This document shows positions 33,868 to 43,316 of a DNA stretch of 64,000 nucleotides, in pieces. The stretch is from positions 1-64,000 of the forward strand of contig CAJMMT010000004.1 in the NCBI GenBank assembly GCA_905214715.1, given 5' to 3'. The stretch's first letter is position 1. Each line of letters starts with the position of its first letter. Origin of the DNA: an uncultured bacterium (lineage in GTDB: Bacteria; Bacteroidota; Bacteroidia; Bacteroidales; Muribaculaceae). The notes below the pieces were generated by a model, which ran no database searches, had not been told where the DNA came from, and was given only the letters and a program-made list of their open reading frames with translations. Made by a program: the position numbers and the translations under genes.

Positions 33868-34869
33868 TTACTCAGCCTTACCTGCGGAACCGAGCACGTT
33901 GAGAATCTTCTCCTTGTAGAGCTTCTCCATCTCGTCGCGGGCCGGACCCAGATATTTGCGCGGGTCGAACTCACCGGGCTTCTCGTTGAAGACCTTGCGG
34001 ATAGCGGCTGTCATGGCCAGACGGCTGTCAGAGTCGATGTTGATCTTGCAAACGTCCATCTTGGCGGCCTTGCGCAGTTCCTCTTCGGGGATACCGATTG
34101 CGTCAGGCAGCTTGCCGCCGTTGGAGTTGATGATTTCCACATATTCCTGGGGAACGGAAGAAGAACCGTGGAGCACGATGGGGAAATCGGGCAGTTTTGC
34201 CTCTACGGCCTCAAGCACGTTGAATGCCAGCGGCGGGGGAACCAGACGGCCGGTCTTCGGGTCGCGGGAGCACTGTTCGGGAGTAAACTTGTAAGCACCG
34301 TGGGAAGTACCGATCGAGATAGCGAGGCTGTCGCAACCTGTGCGGCCTACGAAATCGATAACCTCTTCGGGGTCGGTATATGTGTGGTGGTCGGAAGAAA
34401 CCTCGTCTTCAACGCCTGCCAGCACGCCGAGTTCACCCTCTACGGTTACATCGAACTGGTGGGCATAGTCGACAACTTTCTTGGTGAGGGCTACATTCTC
34501 CTCGTAAGGAAGGTGTGAGCCGTCGATCATTACAGAAGAGAAACCATTGTCGATACAGTCCTTGCAAAGTTCGAAAGTATCGCCGTGGTCAAGGTGAAGT
34601 ACAATCTGGGGATGTTCCCAACCCAGAGACTTCGCATATTCAACGGCACCCTGGGCCATGTAGCGAAGCAGGATGGGGTTCGCATAGTTGCGCGCACCCT
34701 TCGAAACCTGCAGAATCACGGGGCTTTTGGTATCGGCAGCTGCTTTGATGATAGCCTGAAGCTGCTCCATATTGTTGAAGTTGAATGCCGGAATGGCATA
34801 GCCGCCGTGTACGGCTTTTGCGAACATCTCGCGGGTGTTCACAAGTCCGAGTTTTTTGTAATCTACCAT
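33868..34869 (-). CDS. fba: Fructose-bisphosphate aldolase, class II
   Basis: Zinc enzyme of glycolysis and gluconeogenesis that splits fructose 1,6-bisphosphate. Metal and substrate motifs include IVLHLDHGDTFELCKDCID, SVMIDGSHLPYEENV, GTSHGAYKF and VLHGSSSVPQEYV. I prefer the ATG at 34869 (MVDYKKLGLVNTRE, 333 residues); an ATG three codons upstream at 34878 is equally in frame. It is a single gene with its own terminator; upstream lie direct repeats of about 20 bp (34924-34980). Confidence 0.95.
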   Translation of the reverse strand: MVDYKKLGLVNTREMFAKAVHGGYAIPAFNFNNMEQLQAIIKAAADTKSPVILQVSKGARNYANPILLRYMAQGAVEYAKSLGWEHPQIVLHLDHGDTFELCKDCIDNGFSSVMIDGSHLPYEENVALTKKVVDYAHQFDVTVEGELGVLAGVEDEVSSDHHTYTDPEEVIDFVGRTGCDSLAISIGTSHGAYKFTPEQCSRDPKTGRLVPPPLAFNVLEAVEAKLPDFPIVLHGSSSVPQEYVEIINSNGGKLPDAIGIPEEELRKAAKMDVCKINIDSDSRLAMTAAIRKVFNEKPGEFDPRKYLGPARDEMEKLYKEKILNVLGSAGKAE

Positions 34870-34923
34870 ATTATTCAATCAATTGAAAAAATGTATCTTG
34901 GTCTTTGATTATGTTTTCAATTT

Positions 34924-34980
34924 CATATCTACGCTCAATGAACATATGCTTACGTTCAATGAGTATATGTTTACGTCCTT
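34924..34980. repeat. Direct repeats of about 20 bp upstream of fba
   Basis: Units begin at 34924, 34943 and 34964: CATATCTACGCTCAATGAA, CATATGCTTACGTTCAATGA, TATATGTTTACGTC. The spacing of 19-21 bases is about two helical turns, as expected for sites bound side by side by a regulator. It lies 55-110 bases upstream of the fba start. Confidence 0.6.
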
Positions 34981-35244
34981 AAATTATAACCTGCAGCGAC
35001 CCGGATAAGTTCTGGAATCCAAGTTAAAAATACGCAACGACCGCCAAAGCGACGCCTCCGGGAAGCCCTCTGACTATTTCAGCCCGCAAGTTAGCAAATT
35101 TCCCCGACACCCGCAAATTTCCACCCCAACTATTGTGTCAACTATTGTGTCATGATGCCATTATGTGATTATTCCATTCATCTCCGGCTCTGCGGATCTT
35201 TATCCATGATAGCCGATATATGACATCTTTTCAAAAAATCTCAT

Positions 35245-35252
35245 TAATTTTG
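35245..35252 (+). promoter_or_regulatory. Promoter -7 box of the acyltransferase gene
   Basis: TAATTTTG matches TAnnTTTG and lies 22 bases before the ATG at 35275. Confidence 0.5.
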
Positions 35253-35274
35253 CCATTAGACAATAGGAATATCC

Positions 35275-36300
35275 ATGAAAACGAACCGTATTGACAGTCT
35301 TGATATCGCCCGGCCTCTAATGATGCTGGGAGTGGTGCTGATTCACAGTTCAATGATAAGGAACCTACCTTCTGAAATGAACGGATCGACAGCGGAAAGG
35401 TTAATGATCTTTTTCAGTCAGGATCTCAGCGGTGGATGTGTGCCGGCTTTCTATATCATCTCCGGATTTCTGTTTTTCTCATCAAAGAAACCTTTTGACA
35501 GGGCCTCCTATATCGCGAAGCTGAAAAGGCGTTTCCGATCTCTGATAATTCCATATCTGCTATGGAATTTAATCGCTTCTGCAATATTCCTGTTTAAAAC
35601 CATCGCTTTAGGATATGACGGAATGGGCATAGTAAATAACGGAAGCGTGAATTTTCTCAGATTCCTTGAAGGATTCTGGGCCACAGCAGATGGCTATCCA
35701 TTCGACTTCCCGATGTGGTTTATCAGAGACCTGATTATCATGATAATCGTCTCTCCGGTCTTTTACATATTGGCGAGACGGACATGGGCCACCGTTCTGA
35801 CTATTGTCGCCGCAATTTCTTTCGCATTTCCTGTAGTCGGAACCCCATACTTTTTGCTCGGCGCATGGATAGCGATACATCATAAAACGATATCCACACG
35901 ATTGCTTGCCATCGGGTCGTGTCTTCTTTTAACATGCGTACTCCTTAACCTTTGGGGAAATGAGATGAACCATATAGCCCTGGATATATGCAAATTCGCA
36001 AGAAATATCGGAGTAACATCCGGCGCGGTTCTTTTTGGACGGTATGCATGCCGACACGGAATAACGGCATCGTCAAACTTACAAGAAATGGTATTCTTTG
36101 TCTATGCCTTCCACGGATTGTATTGTACGCTTCTGCGTAAATCAATCTTGTCTATTTTCGGCTTTCAAGACTCACTCAACATTCTATCAGCATATTTCCT
36201 TACATTCGCGATTCTTATCCTAACATCAGCATTCTGCTATGTGATTCTGCGACACGTTACGCCCCGCTTGATATCAGCACTATGTGGGTTAAGAAGTTAA
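35275..36300 (+). CDS. Membrane O-acyltransferase (acyltransferase-3 family)
   Basis: 341 residues, about ten hydrophobic segments. RIDSLDIARPLMMLGVVLIHSS at the N-terminus carries the DxxR..H pattern of acyltransferase-3 proteins, and FYIISGFLFFSS plus MWFIRDLIIMIIVSPVFY follow. Such enzymes O-acetylate surface sugars from the cytoplasmic membrane, which suits its place at the left edge of the polysaccharide locus. Nested-hairpin repeat copy C begins about 38 bases after its stop. Confidence 0.88.
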   Translation: MKTNRIDSLDIARPLMMLGVVLIHSSMIRNLPSEMNGSTAERLMIFFSQDLSGGCVPAFYIISGFLFFSSKKPFDRASYIAKLKRRFRSLIIPYLLWNLIASAIFLFKTIALGYDGMGIVNNGSVNFLRFLEGFWATADGYPFDFPMWFIRDLIIMIIVSPVFYILARRTWATVLTIVAAISFAFPVVGTPYFLLGAWIAIHHKTISTRLLAIGSCLLLTCVLLNLWGNEMNHIALDICKFARNIGVTSGAVLFGRYACRHGITASSNLQEMVFFVYAFHGLYCTLLRKSILSIFGFQDSLNILSAYFLTFAILILTSAFCYVILRHVTPRLISALCGLRS

Positions 36301-36338
36301 ATATACATTATTGTTCAGAGTAAAGTATCCGGTAATAA

Positions 36339-36522
36339 ATAAGTAGCTGCGAAGAATAAATGCACATATGAGAGGAGATTATTTTTGAGATGATTCCGCA
36401 AGTCGAAGAGGGCGCAATGCGGGCATTGCAACCGATGAGACCTTGAGGAAGCAGCCCAAAAGAAGCCCTCTCATATGTGAAATTCTTAAAACATTCTAAC
36501 ATTTATTCTTCGCACCACTTAT
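36339..36522 (+). repeat. Nested-hairpin repeat, copy C
   Basis: About 184 bp, the same orientation and nearly the same sequence as copy B: outer arms AAGTAGCTGCGAAGAATAAA (36341-36360) against 36500-36522 with a few mismatches, inner arms CACATATGAGAGG/CCTCTCATATGTG, stem TTCCGCAAG with CTTGAGGAA (one mismatch), and the hairpin GCAATGC/GCATTGC at 36415-36430. The outermost bases differ from copy B (AAT...ATT against TT...AA) but pair in both. It lies between the acyltransferase stop and the GT11 promoter, at the border of the AT-rich segment. Confidence 0.9.
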
Positions 36523-36560
36523 TTTAATTGGATTTGAGAGATTGTCTAAATTGTGATTCG

Positions 36561-36568
36561 TATATTTG
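36561..36568 (+). promoter_or_regulatory. GT11 promoter -7 box, four bases before the ATG
   Basis: TATATTTG, then TATT, then ATG at 36573. The transcript is probably leaderless. It argues against the in-frame ATG at 36528, which lies upstream of the promoter. Confidence 0.6.
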
Positions 36569-36572
36569 TATT

Positions 36573-37490
36573 ATGAAAATTTTTGCCAAAAGCATTATCC
36601 GTAATCTCTGTAGGATAATCAATCATTTAGGATTGATGCCTAAAACTATAGTAATTCACTCCGATGGCGGGATCTGCTCACAAATGCATTTTTATCTAAT
36701 CGGAGAGATACTTCGAGACCGAGGTCACGACGTAAAATTCGATTACGAATGGTTCAAATCGTGGGGTAAGGACATAAATGGGCAATTTTGTCGTAATCTT
36801 GACATCGGAAAGTTATTTCCATACCTAAATTTAAGAGTCTGCAACCAATTGGTTGCAAAACTATATAGAACTTTTTTCTTATATTCCAATAATTATTTTG
36901 AGGATAATGGAGAGAACCTCAAATGGATAGAATTCAATGGACCGTGCTATATGGATGGTTATTATCACGATCCAGAGGAAATGTATACAAAATATTTCAG
37001 GGATGTGTTCAAAATCGATGAGGACGTATTAGACGATAAAAACAAAAATTTATTAACGACTATAAAAAGATCAAATGGAGAGGTTTGCGCAATACATGTG
37101 CGTCGCGGAGATCTATCCAATTATCTGGAATCATATGGCAATCCTGCAAGTATAGAATACTTTATTAAATCCATTAATCTTATTGCATCCATGAATCCTG
37201 AAGTGAAGTTCTTCATGTTTTCGGACGAGCCTGATTGGTGCAAGGGAATGTTACTCCCCGAACTCTCAGATTATAATATAAAGCTATGCCCGGATAATGG
37301 TTCAGACAAAGGATATTGTGACTTGATACTTATGTCTCGATGCAAGTATATCATCACGAGTCAAGGCTCTTTAGGCAAATATGCGGCCATGCTTCGTCCG
37401 GAAGCAATCAGATCAGGCTTAGTAACCCTAATCGACAACCAGTCTTCCAAGGAATGGATCTCACGTTTTGATAATTGTATCATTATTTAA
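36573..37490 (+). CDS. Glycosyltransferase family 11 (alpha-1,2-fucosyltransferase-like)
   Basis: 305 residues from the ATG at 36573. The GT11 motif HVRRGDLSNY (HxRRxD) lies near residue 180, followed by FFMFSDEPDWCKGML and DLILMSRCKYIITSQGSLG, in the order and spacing of alpha-1,2-fucosyltransferases. A fucosyl donor is consistent with gmd in the same locus (48342-49430), but other 6-deoxyhexoses are possible. The DNA is visibly AT-richer than the housekeeping genes, as expected for a variable glycan gene. It is followed by a GT4 gene after 45 bases. Confidence 0.88.
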   Translation: MKIFAKSIIRNLCRIINHLGLMPKTIVIHSDGGICSQMHFYLIGEILRDRGHDVKFDYEWFKSWGKDINGQFCRNLDIGKLFPYLNLRVCNQLVAKLYRTFFLYSNNYFEDNGENLKWIEFNGPCYMDGYYHDPEEMYTKYFRDVFKIDEDVLDDKNKNLLTTIKRSNGEVCAIHVRRGDLSNYLESYGNPASIEYFIKSINLIASMNPEVKFFMFSDEPDWCKGMLLPELSDYNIKLCPDNGSDKGYCDLILMSRCKYIITSQGSLGKYAAMLRPEAIRSGLVTLIDNQSSKEWISRFDNCIII

Positions 37491-37535
37491 CGACCGGAAA
37501 AGAGATTCTCCAGAACTTAACCCTCATCTCAACAC

Positions 37536-38633
37536 ATGCGAATATTATATACCTGCCAAGATATAAGCGTTACAGGCGGATTAGAACGCATTATCTCCGA
37601 AAAAGCTTCAGCAATGGCCATACGCGGTAATGATGTTTGGCTATTGGTATGTAATCCGCCGGAATCATCTCCGGCATATTCTTTAGATTCACGAGTGCAT
37701 TTGGTTGATTTAGCCTTACCTCAACCGCATGGATTCATTCAAAAGTTGCTGTTTAAGATACGTCAGAATATAAAAATCCGAAAAGCCATTCATAAAATCA
37801 GGCCTGATATTACTATTGCCGCTCCTACATGGCTTACTCTTTCCATAATATTTAAGCCACGTCATTTAGTATTGGAATCGCATAGTTCAAGAAGCAATAT
37901 GTTTTCTAAAGAACACCACTCTCTATATAAGAGACTGAAAGTTTATATCGCAGAACGCAAAGCCGACTGCGTGGTTACTCTTACCAAAGGTGAAACCATC
38001 AATTGGCCCCATGCCCGTCGTATTGAAACAATACCTAATTTTATAACTCTTGACCCTAAACCTATCAATACCATAAGAAGCAATCGCTATATGGCGATCG
38101 GCAGAATTGCAAGTGAAAAAGGATTCGATATGCTCATCGATGCATGGGCAATTGTTACCAAACACTATCCCGAAGCAATTATAGATATTTTTGGAGAAGG
38201 AGAACAACGAAACGTCTTAGAGGAGAAAGTAATTGATTTGAGCCTTCAGAATAATGTTTTCTTCAAAGGCTTATGCACCGATCTCAAAGCGGTATATGAA
38301 TCTCATGCCGCTTTAGTTGTAAGTTCTCACTATGAAGGATTTGGATTGGTGATAGCGGAAGCCATGATATGCGGGACTCCTGTAATTGCCCTGGACTGTC
38401 TATATGGCCCCCATGAATTAATTAATCACAATAGCTCCGGGATATTGGTACCGTATTACAATATGACCCGTGAAGAAAGAGTCAGAGGGCTCGCAGATGC
38501 CATTTGCCGTCTTATGGACAATTCAGAGGAACGATTCCGATTAGGAGAAACCGGCAAAACTGCAGCTATTCAATACTTACCGAAATTTATTATACCTCAA
38601 TGGGAAAATCTTTTTCATTCCATTTCTTATTAG
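37536..38633 (+). CDS. Glycosyltransferase family 4
   Basis: 365 residues with a GT-B fold. The N-terminal domain begins MRILYTCQDISVTGGLERII; the donor-binding domain has YMAIGRIASEKGFDMLIDAW and the E(x7)E motif in HYEGFGLVIAEAMICGTPVIA. It resembles GalNAc/Gal-type capsular transferases, but the sugar cannot be named. It is cotranscribed with the GT11 gene and convergent with the flippase gene 17 bases away. Confidence 0.92.
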   Translation: MRILYTCQDISVTGGLERIISEKASAMAIRGNDVWLLVCNPPESSPAYSLDSRVHLVDLALPQPHGFIQKLLFKIRQNIKIRKAIHKIRPDITIAAPTWLTLSIIFKPRHLVLESHSSRSNMFSKEHHSLYKRLKVYIAERKADCVVTLTKGETINWPHARRIETIPNFITLDPKPINTIRSNRYMAIGRIASEKGFDMLIDAWAIVTKHYPEAIIDIFGEGEQRNVLEEKVIDLSLQNNVFFKGLCTDLKAVYESHAALVVSSHYEGFGLVIAEAMICGTPVIALDCLYGPHELINHNSSGILVPYYNMTREERVRGLADAICRLMDNSEERFRLGETGKTAAIQYLPKFIIPQWENLFHSISY

Positions 38634-38650
38634 AGTCAATCAATTGCAAT

Positions 38651-39994
38651 TTACAAGTACATAACCGCTATTATCGCAGCAATTCCGCTAATGATAACAG
38701 ATACAGCTATCAAAGCCCATGTTCCGTAACTTATTCTAAGTTTATAGCGCACGAAATAAACCCCCGATATAGCTAATAAATAAATTCCGTACCATATCAC
38801 CTGTGCAATACCTATGCCAAGCAATCCATAAAGGCCATACAGCCATATACTAAGGATTACTCCTATTACAGCATCCAACCCTTCTGTGAATAAATAAGTC
38901 TTGCCCTCACCTTTTGCAATAATGGAAAATGCCATACAGGTAGAAATTGCTCGTAATATAACTGTACATATCGCTATGGAAATGAATGGCAATATCACCT
39001 CAAATTCTGAAGCATATAGAATGTGTACTATCTGATGTCTGAACAGAAGAAATGCTATCAGCATAGGTGTAAAAATCTTTAACAATAGAGATATTTCGTG
39101 ACTTACAAATAGCGACATCCTCTTGGACGAATGACTGTTTGATGCCATTCTCGGATAAAATTCAAGACCTACCGCACTGAAAATTATGGATGTATACCTA
39201 AATACCAACGTATTGCCGGCCTGGAAATATCCGACTTCTGCCGTTGACGCTTCCTTGTTGAGCCATGACATAAATATCATCTGAGCAAGGCTTGAAGCAA
39301 AAGAGGCAAGAGCTATATATCCACCTAATTTCACAAATTCAGTGCCCATTTTCATTTCTTCCTTATCGGGTAATTCGTAGCGCAATGATTTATTTCTATT
39401 GATGTATAGAAAAAACAATGTTGAAGAATAGTACGCAAGAATAGAAAGTATGACACTTATATCCCCAAGCCATCGGAACATCGGAATAGAGATCGCTAAA
39501 CCTAAAGCACTTCCATATACACTTGCTTTCGCAAGACGTTTGAAAAATTCCGTTCCCTGCAATATGGCCTGTTCACCTCCAATCAGCGAATTCATAAGCA
39601 ACGCACCGGCAAGTAACATAAACTGCCACCAGTTATTCATATTTCCGAAGAACCAATATGACAGTACCGGCGCAAGAAAACTAATAATCAGAGCACCCAG
39701 TAATCCTGAGAGGAAACACCACCCCCTTAGTCTGGCTACAACTTTACGAAGCACACCTGCCTCATTGCTGTGTTTGGCTATTTCGCGAACCCCACTTTGA
39801 CGCAACCCGAGACCGGTTATTATTGAAATGGTATCGATTGTAGTATTGAATATTCCGAAGAGTCCAACCCCTACCGCACTTAGCCAAATCGCAACTAATT
39901 TCATCTTGACAACAGAGCATAAAATTCCAAATGCTTCCGCACCAGAAAACACACCCACAACTTTCAACACTCTTTTTGTCAATGAATTTTTCAC
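38651..39994 (-). CDS. wzx: Wzx-type polysaccharide flippase
   Basis: 447 residues, about 12-14 hydrophobic segments, of the MOP/polysaccharide-transport superfamily. The N-terminal pattern (KRVLKVVGVFSGAEAFGILC ... GLRQSGVREIAKHS) is that of O-antigen flippases of Bacteroidota. It would move undecaprenyl-linked repeat units across the inner membrane for the Wzy enzyme encoded at 54355. It is the last minus-strand gene of the locus. Confidence 0.88.
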   Translation of the reverse strand: MKNSLTKRVLKVVGVFSGAEAFGILCSVVKMKLVAIWLSAVGVGLFGIFNTTIDTISIITGLGLRQSGVREIAKHSNEAGVLRKVVARLRGWCFLSGLLGALIISFLAPVLSYWFFGNMNNWWQFMLLAGALLMNSLIGGEQAILQGTEFFKRLAKASVYGSALGLAISIPMFRWLGDISVILSILAYYSSTLFFLYINRNKSLRYELPDKEEMKMGTEFVKLGGYIALASFASSLAQMIFMSWLNKEASTAEVGYFQAGNTLVFRYTSIIFSAVGLEFYPRMASNSHSSKRMSLFVSHEISLLLKIFTPMLIAFLLFRHQIVHILYASEFEVILPFISIAICTVILRAISTCMAFSIIAKGEGKTYLFTEGLDAVIGVILSIWLYGLYGLLGIGIAQVIWYGIYLLAISGVYFVRYKLRISYGTWALIAVSVIISGIAAIIAVMYL

Positions 39995-40122
39995 AACAGA
40001 ATATTATTACTTACTTTCATAAACACAGTATTCTTTTACATAAAAGAGGATTTTTCCCATTTTCCATTACATACTCAACAACGTGATTTTTACTTGTCAT
40101 GCAATAAAGGGGAAAGAACAAT

Positions 40123-41700
40123 CTACTTTATGACCTTCGCATCTACAATCTTAAGACTCTGATTCATTTTTAAATTGTGAGGCTCTACGTAGGTATAGAC
40201 ATCTCCATCCGACCCCATGAATGATTGCCAATCAGCTCTTGTATATTTTTCTTCGCCATTATCCAAGACAACAATCAAATCAGGTCGTTTCTTATTCTTA
40301 TGGTTAAAATTCCAATCACCACGGTAAATAATCATGTTGTCATATATTATTAAAACTGAATCGCTACATTGTTTTCCCATTTCTCCATTGAATTTCTCCA
40401 ATCTGGTAGGCAACACTCTCATTCCCTCCAATCCATAAACTGTGTTCAAGACCTGATAAGATGGCTTCATTAAATCGACACCTATTTTTATCGGAGTTTT
40501 GTCATAAAAAATGGCTCCTTTACCATCTAAATTCTCAGTCCGCCATAAGTTCCGCACCGATTCTATTTCTTTAGTGAGTTTCATTTGTATCGGTATGGAT
40601 ATAGCAATATTTACAAAACACATAATACTCATTAAGTAAAACAACAATTTACCAATCTTATCATTGTTTCCATTTATCTTTTTCTTAAAAAAGACTGGCA
40701 GAACAGCAATAATGCCGATAACAGAAATTAGTTGCGAAAAGGCTCCGGTTCTTGGGCCTGCGTAATACTTGATATAAATGGGCAAAGTTACTATCCCGAA
40801 ACAAAGGACAGCTACAAGAAAAGCAAAATAACTCCTATTGATTTTAATTTTATTCCGCGTTTTCTTTAAGCTTATTGCAAATACAAACATTATCAGATAC
40901 ATGTAGAAGCAAATATTGAATCCAATAATATGGAATAATTTCCATGAAATAGATCCTTTATTCCATATTGGCTGCCGGAAATCCATCGAGGCCCAAAATG
41001 CCGGAGATATCGTTATGCATCCTAATCCTACAAGTATACCTAAAAAGATAGCGATTGAAACACGCGATGGTCTTTCCCATCTTGCTATGCCATACACTCC
41101 ACAGGCACATAACATAGGCACCCCAAATCCCTCATGCCACCAACCTGCCAACATTGCCACTAAAAAGCAGCCTATGGTGACGGGCCAGTTGCACACTTCG
41201 GATGAATCGCCATAACGAGATGTAAACCAATAGAAAGACAGCAATCCCAGTATCAATGTAGGTATATAATTCAATGAAAACATGATACTAAACATGAAAT
41301 CAGGCCATGGGAAAACAAGTGTGACTCCTATAATCCATAGTCCCGATCCGATAGACAACCATCCTGATTTTGCAAGGAGCGGTCCAATATAGAAAATACC
41401 CCAAAGAGAGATGGACATTACCATAGCCCATACCCAACGCGGTAAGAACGCAAGGAATAATGCTGAAACAAGATTTCCGACACGCCCATTAGTCACATAC
41501 CATAAATCAGACACCGTATTCCACGTCGTACGTAAAGCTTCGGAACTCCAAGTCGAACCGGTGGTTCCACCAAGATACCAATTGTCATCTCCGCATATCG
41601 GAGTTATGAAGAACATGACACCAAATAATACAGAAATTATCACTGTAATTATCTCATATATCCTTTTGCCTTTGTCAGTAGCAATTCTATTTAGAACCAT
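40123..41700 (-). CDS. DUF6056-like multi-spanning membrane protein
   Basis: 525 residues: about 11-12 transmembrane segments in the first 380 residues, then a soluble extracytoplasmic C-terminal domain of about 140 residues. The opening FFITPICGDDNWYLGG and LWYVTNGRVGNLVSALFLAFLP fit DUF6056, a family near GT-C glycosyltransferases and polymerases; an acidic pair in the first outside loop (GDD) is where GT-C enzymes keep their catalytic acid. It may transfer a sugar from a lipid carrier, or polymerise; that is inference. The next gene is a paralogue with the same plan. Confidence 0.72.
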   Translation of the reverse strand: MVLNRIATDKGKRIYEIITVIISVLFGVMFFITPICGDDNWYLGGTTGSTWSSEALRTTWNTVSDLWYVTNGRVGNLVSALFLAFLPRWVWAMVMSISLWGIFYIGPLLAKSGWLSIGSGLWIIGVTLVFPWPDFMFSIMFSLNYIPTLILGLLSFYWFTSRYGDSSEVCNWPVTIGCFLVAMLAGWWHEGFGVPMLCACGVYGIARWERPSRVSIAIFLGILVGLGCITISPAFWASMDFRQPIWNKGSISWKLFHIIGFNICFYMYLIMFVFAISLKKTRNKIKINRSYFAFLVAVLCFGIVTLPIYIKYYAGPRTGAFSQLISVIGIIAVLPVFFKKKINGNNDKIGKLLFYLMSIMCFVNIAISIPIQMKLTKEIESVRNLWRTENLDGKGAIFYDKTPIKIGVDLMKPSYQVLNTVYGLEGMRVLPTRLEKFNGEMGKQCSDSVLIIYDNMIIYRGDWNFNHKNKKRPDLIVVLDNGEEKYTRADWQSFMGSDGDVYTYVEPHNLKMNQSLKIVDAKVIK

Positions 41701-41774
41701 ATGGTCACTTATATTAATTTAGCAAATTTAATTATTTCCTCTTATATCTTCTTTGTATCATTCAAAATTAGTAA

Positions 41775-41785
41775 GCAGCTACTTA
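41775..41785 (-). repeat. Possible end fragment of the nested-hairpin repeat
   Basis: On the minus strand TAAGTAGCTGC equals the outer arm of copies B and C over 11 bases; the rest of the element is absent. It lies in the short gap between two membrane-protein genes. It could be a relic or chance. Confidence 0.25.
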
Positions 41786-41795
41786 GAGTTTAAAA

Positions 41796-43307
41796 TTACC
41801 AGCTTAATTCCGATCTCATATATGGTTTATGGTTTATGTAGACACTTACTATTGTATTATTGACTGTATCAATAATGTTGTCTTTGAAGTCTCTGACATA
41901 TAGTTCTCGTGTCGGTATCCGATACTCAAAATCTCCTAATGTCAAAGTTCTTTTGACCATGACAGGCTTAGGGTGATTCACCCCTTGGGCTACTATCCAC
42001 TTCTGAGGGCCGACTTCGATAAACATATTGGTATCACGACCTATGTATACCCCTTTCAAAATTTCAGGGTATATTTTAAGGCTTGGTTTACCGGGTGTAA
42101 CAGAGCGTTCTCTTATTTCCCAGCCCAGATTATAATAGCAATTATTACCATCATTGTGAAAGAATAGGGAATCAGAAATGCATATCTTACCGTTCCGGGA
42201 CATATGATATTTATTCTCAATCTCCGAATACTTTATTCTATTAAACTTAAACATCTCACATTCTCTTATAGAACACCAGATTGAAACTATACCCAACATG
42301 GCAACTATAAGAGATTTGAATCTGAAAGATTTTCTCCTTAGCAAAAGAATTAAGAGAAAAATATTTATCGGGATAAGAGTCCGAGCAAGGCTATTGGCTT
42401 TTAGAATGACAATAAACGCTATTGAGAACATGATTGCCAATACAAGCAACAAACTTATTTTTTTGTCCCGGTGGTCAAAAGAAGCATTCAACGATTTGCC
42501 TTTAGCAAAAAAGCATAATAAAAGAATCAAGGCCAGGCAACCTAACGATGCCATCGCATGCATGATTTCATACATCAAAGCGAGATCTCCCGACGCTGCC
42601 AATCTCTTAAAATTTCCGGGAGCGATAATCAACAATACAAGGCCGATAGTAAAACCTGTCAGACTATACCATTCTATTTTACCATCATGTTTTTTCAGTT
42701 CTATTATCGTATATACAAACAATGCCCCCCCTAAAGGTATTGTAAATGCCTCTTGAGAGTTCCCGGCTATCAAACCAAACAAAAAGAGAGCAACTCCTTT
42801 CCACCATTTATTTGGTTTTACATTAATGAACACATACAACCAAACCAAAACAACGAGGCCCATCCACAAATAATTGATAAGGAATGGTGGATCAAGTGGC
42901 AAAGTCAGGAATATCAAATAGCTCACGACAACAAGAATGAACATTCTTATCGTATCTCTCAGTTTTATCCCGCATAGTTGCGCACAAATCCAGATATATC
43001 CTATCCACACTAATGCATTGCATACCACAAAACCGACCCTACCGATAAAAGCGCTAAATAAAGTTACTATCGATGTGCAAAGAAAACGCCCTCCTTGAAT
43101 CATATAATATGCAGCAGACGAACGAACCAAATCTCTGACATCTTGCACCGGTATCGATGGATTCGAATCATCAAAATTGAATTGCAATGCAAAGTAACAT
43201 GAATCTGCAGTCCAATAGAAGAGATTCGTCAAATATACAAACACCACTGTGATGACAGACACTAATAGTATTGAAACAAATTCCTTCTGATTATAGGAAA
43301 TATTCAT
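41796..43307 (-). CDS. DUF6056-like multi-spanning membrane protein (paralogue)
   Basis: 503 residues with about 11 transmembrane segments followed by a soluble C-terminal domain from about residue 355. The opening loop has TNLFYWTADSCYFALQFNFDDSN, and YYMIQGGRFLCTSIVTLFSAFIG corresponds to the NGR-containing stretch of the previous protein, so the two are distant paralogues. The C-terminal part binds no motif I recognise. It begins 9 bases after the GT-C-like gene, on one transcript. A role in glycan transfer or polymerisation is inferred. Confidence 0.7.
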   Translation of the reverse strand: MNISYNQKEFVSILLVSVITVVFVYLTNLFYWTADSCYFALQFNFDDSNPSIPVQDVRDLVRSSAAYYMIQGGRFLCTSIVTLFSAFIGRVGFVVCNALVWIGYIWICAQLCGIKLRDTIRMFILVVVSYLIFLTLPLDPPFLINYLWMGLVVLVWLYVFINVKPNKWWKGVALFLFGLIAGNSQEAFTIPLGGALFVYTIIELKKHDGKIEWYSLTGFTIGLVLLIIAPGNFKRLAASGDLALMYEIMHAMASLGCLALILLLCFFAKGKSLNASFDHRDKKISLLLVLAIMFSIAFIVILKANSLARTLIPINIFLLILLLRRKSFRFKSLIVAMLGIVSIWCSIRECEMFKFNRIKYSEIENKYHMSRNGKICISDSLFFHNDGNNCYYNLGWEIRERSVTPGKPSLKIYPEILKGVYIGRDTNMFIEVGPQKWIVAQGVNHPKPVMVKRTLTLGDFEYRIPTRELYVRDFKDNIIDTVNNTIVSVYINHKPYMRSELSW

Positions 43308-43316
43308 AATACATGC

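Larger units (their letters stand above)
34879..35274. other. Gene-free stretch with two sets of direct repeats
   Basis: 396 bases between fba (minus) and the acyltransferase (plus). 34924-34980 holds two and a half direct repeats of about 20 bp (consensus CATATgyTTACGyTCAATGA). 35128-35151 is an exact 12-bp tandem duplication of AACTATTGTGTC. A promoter box for the plus-strand gene is at 35245-35252. The remaining sequence shows no gene or RNA I recognise. Confidence 0.75.
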
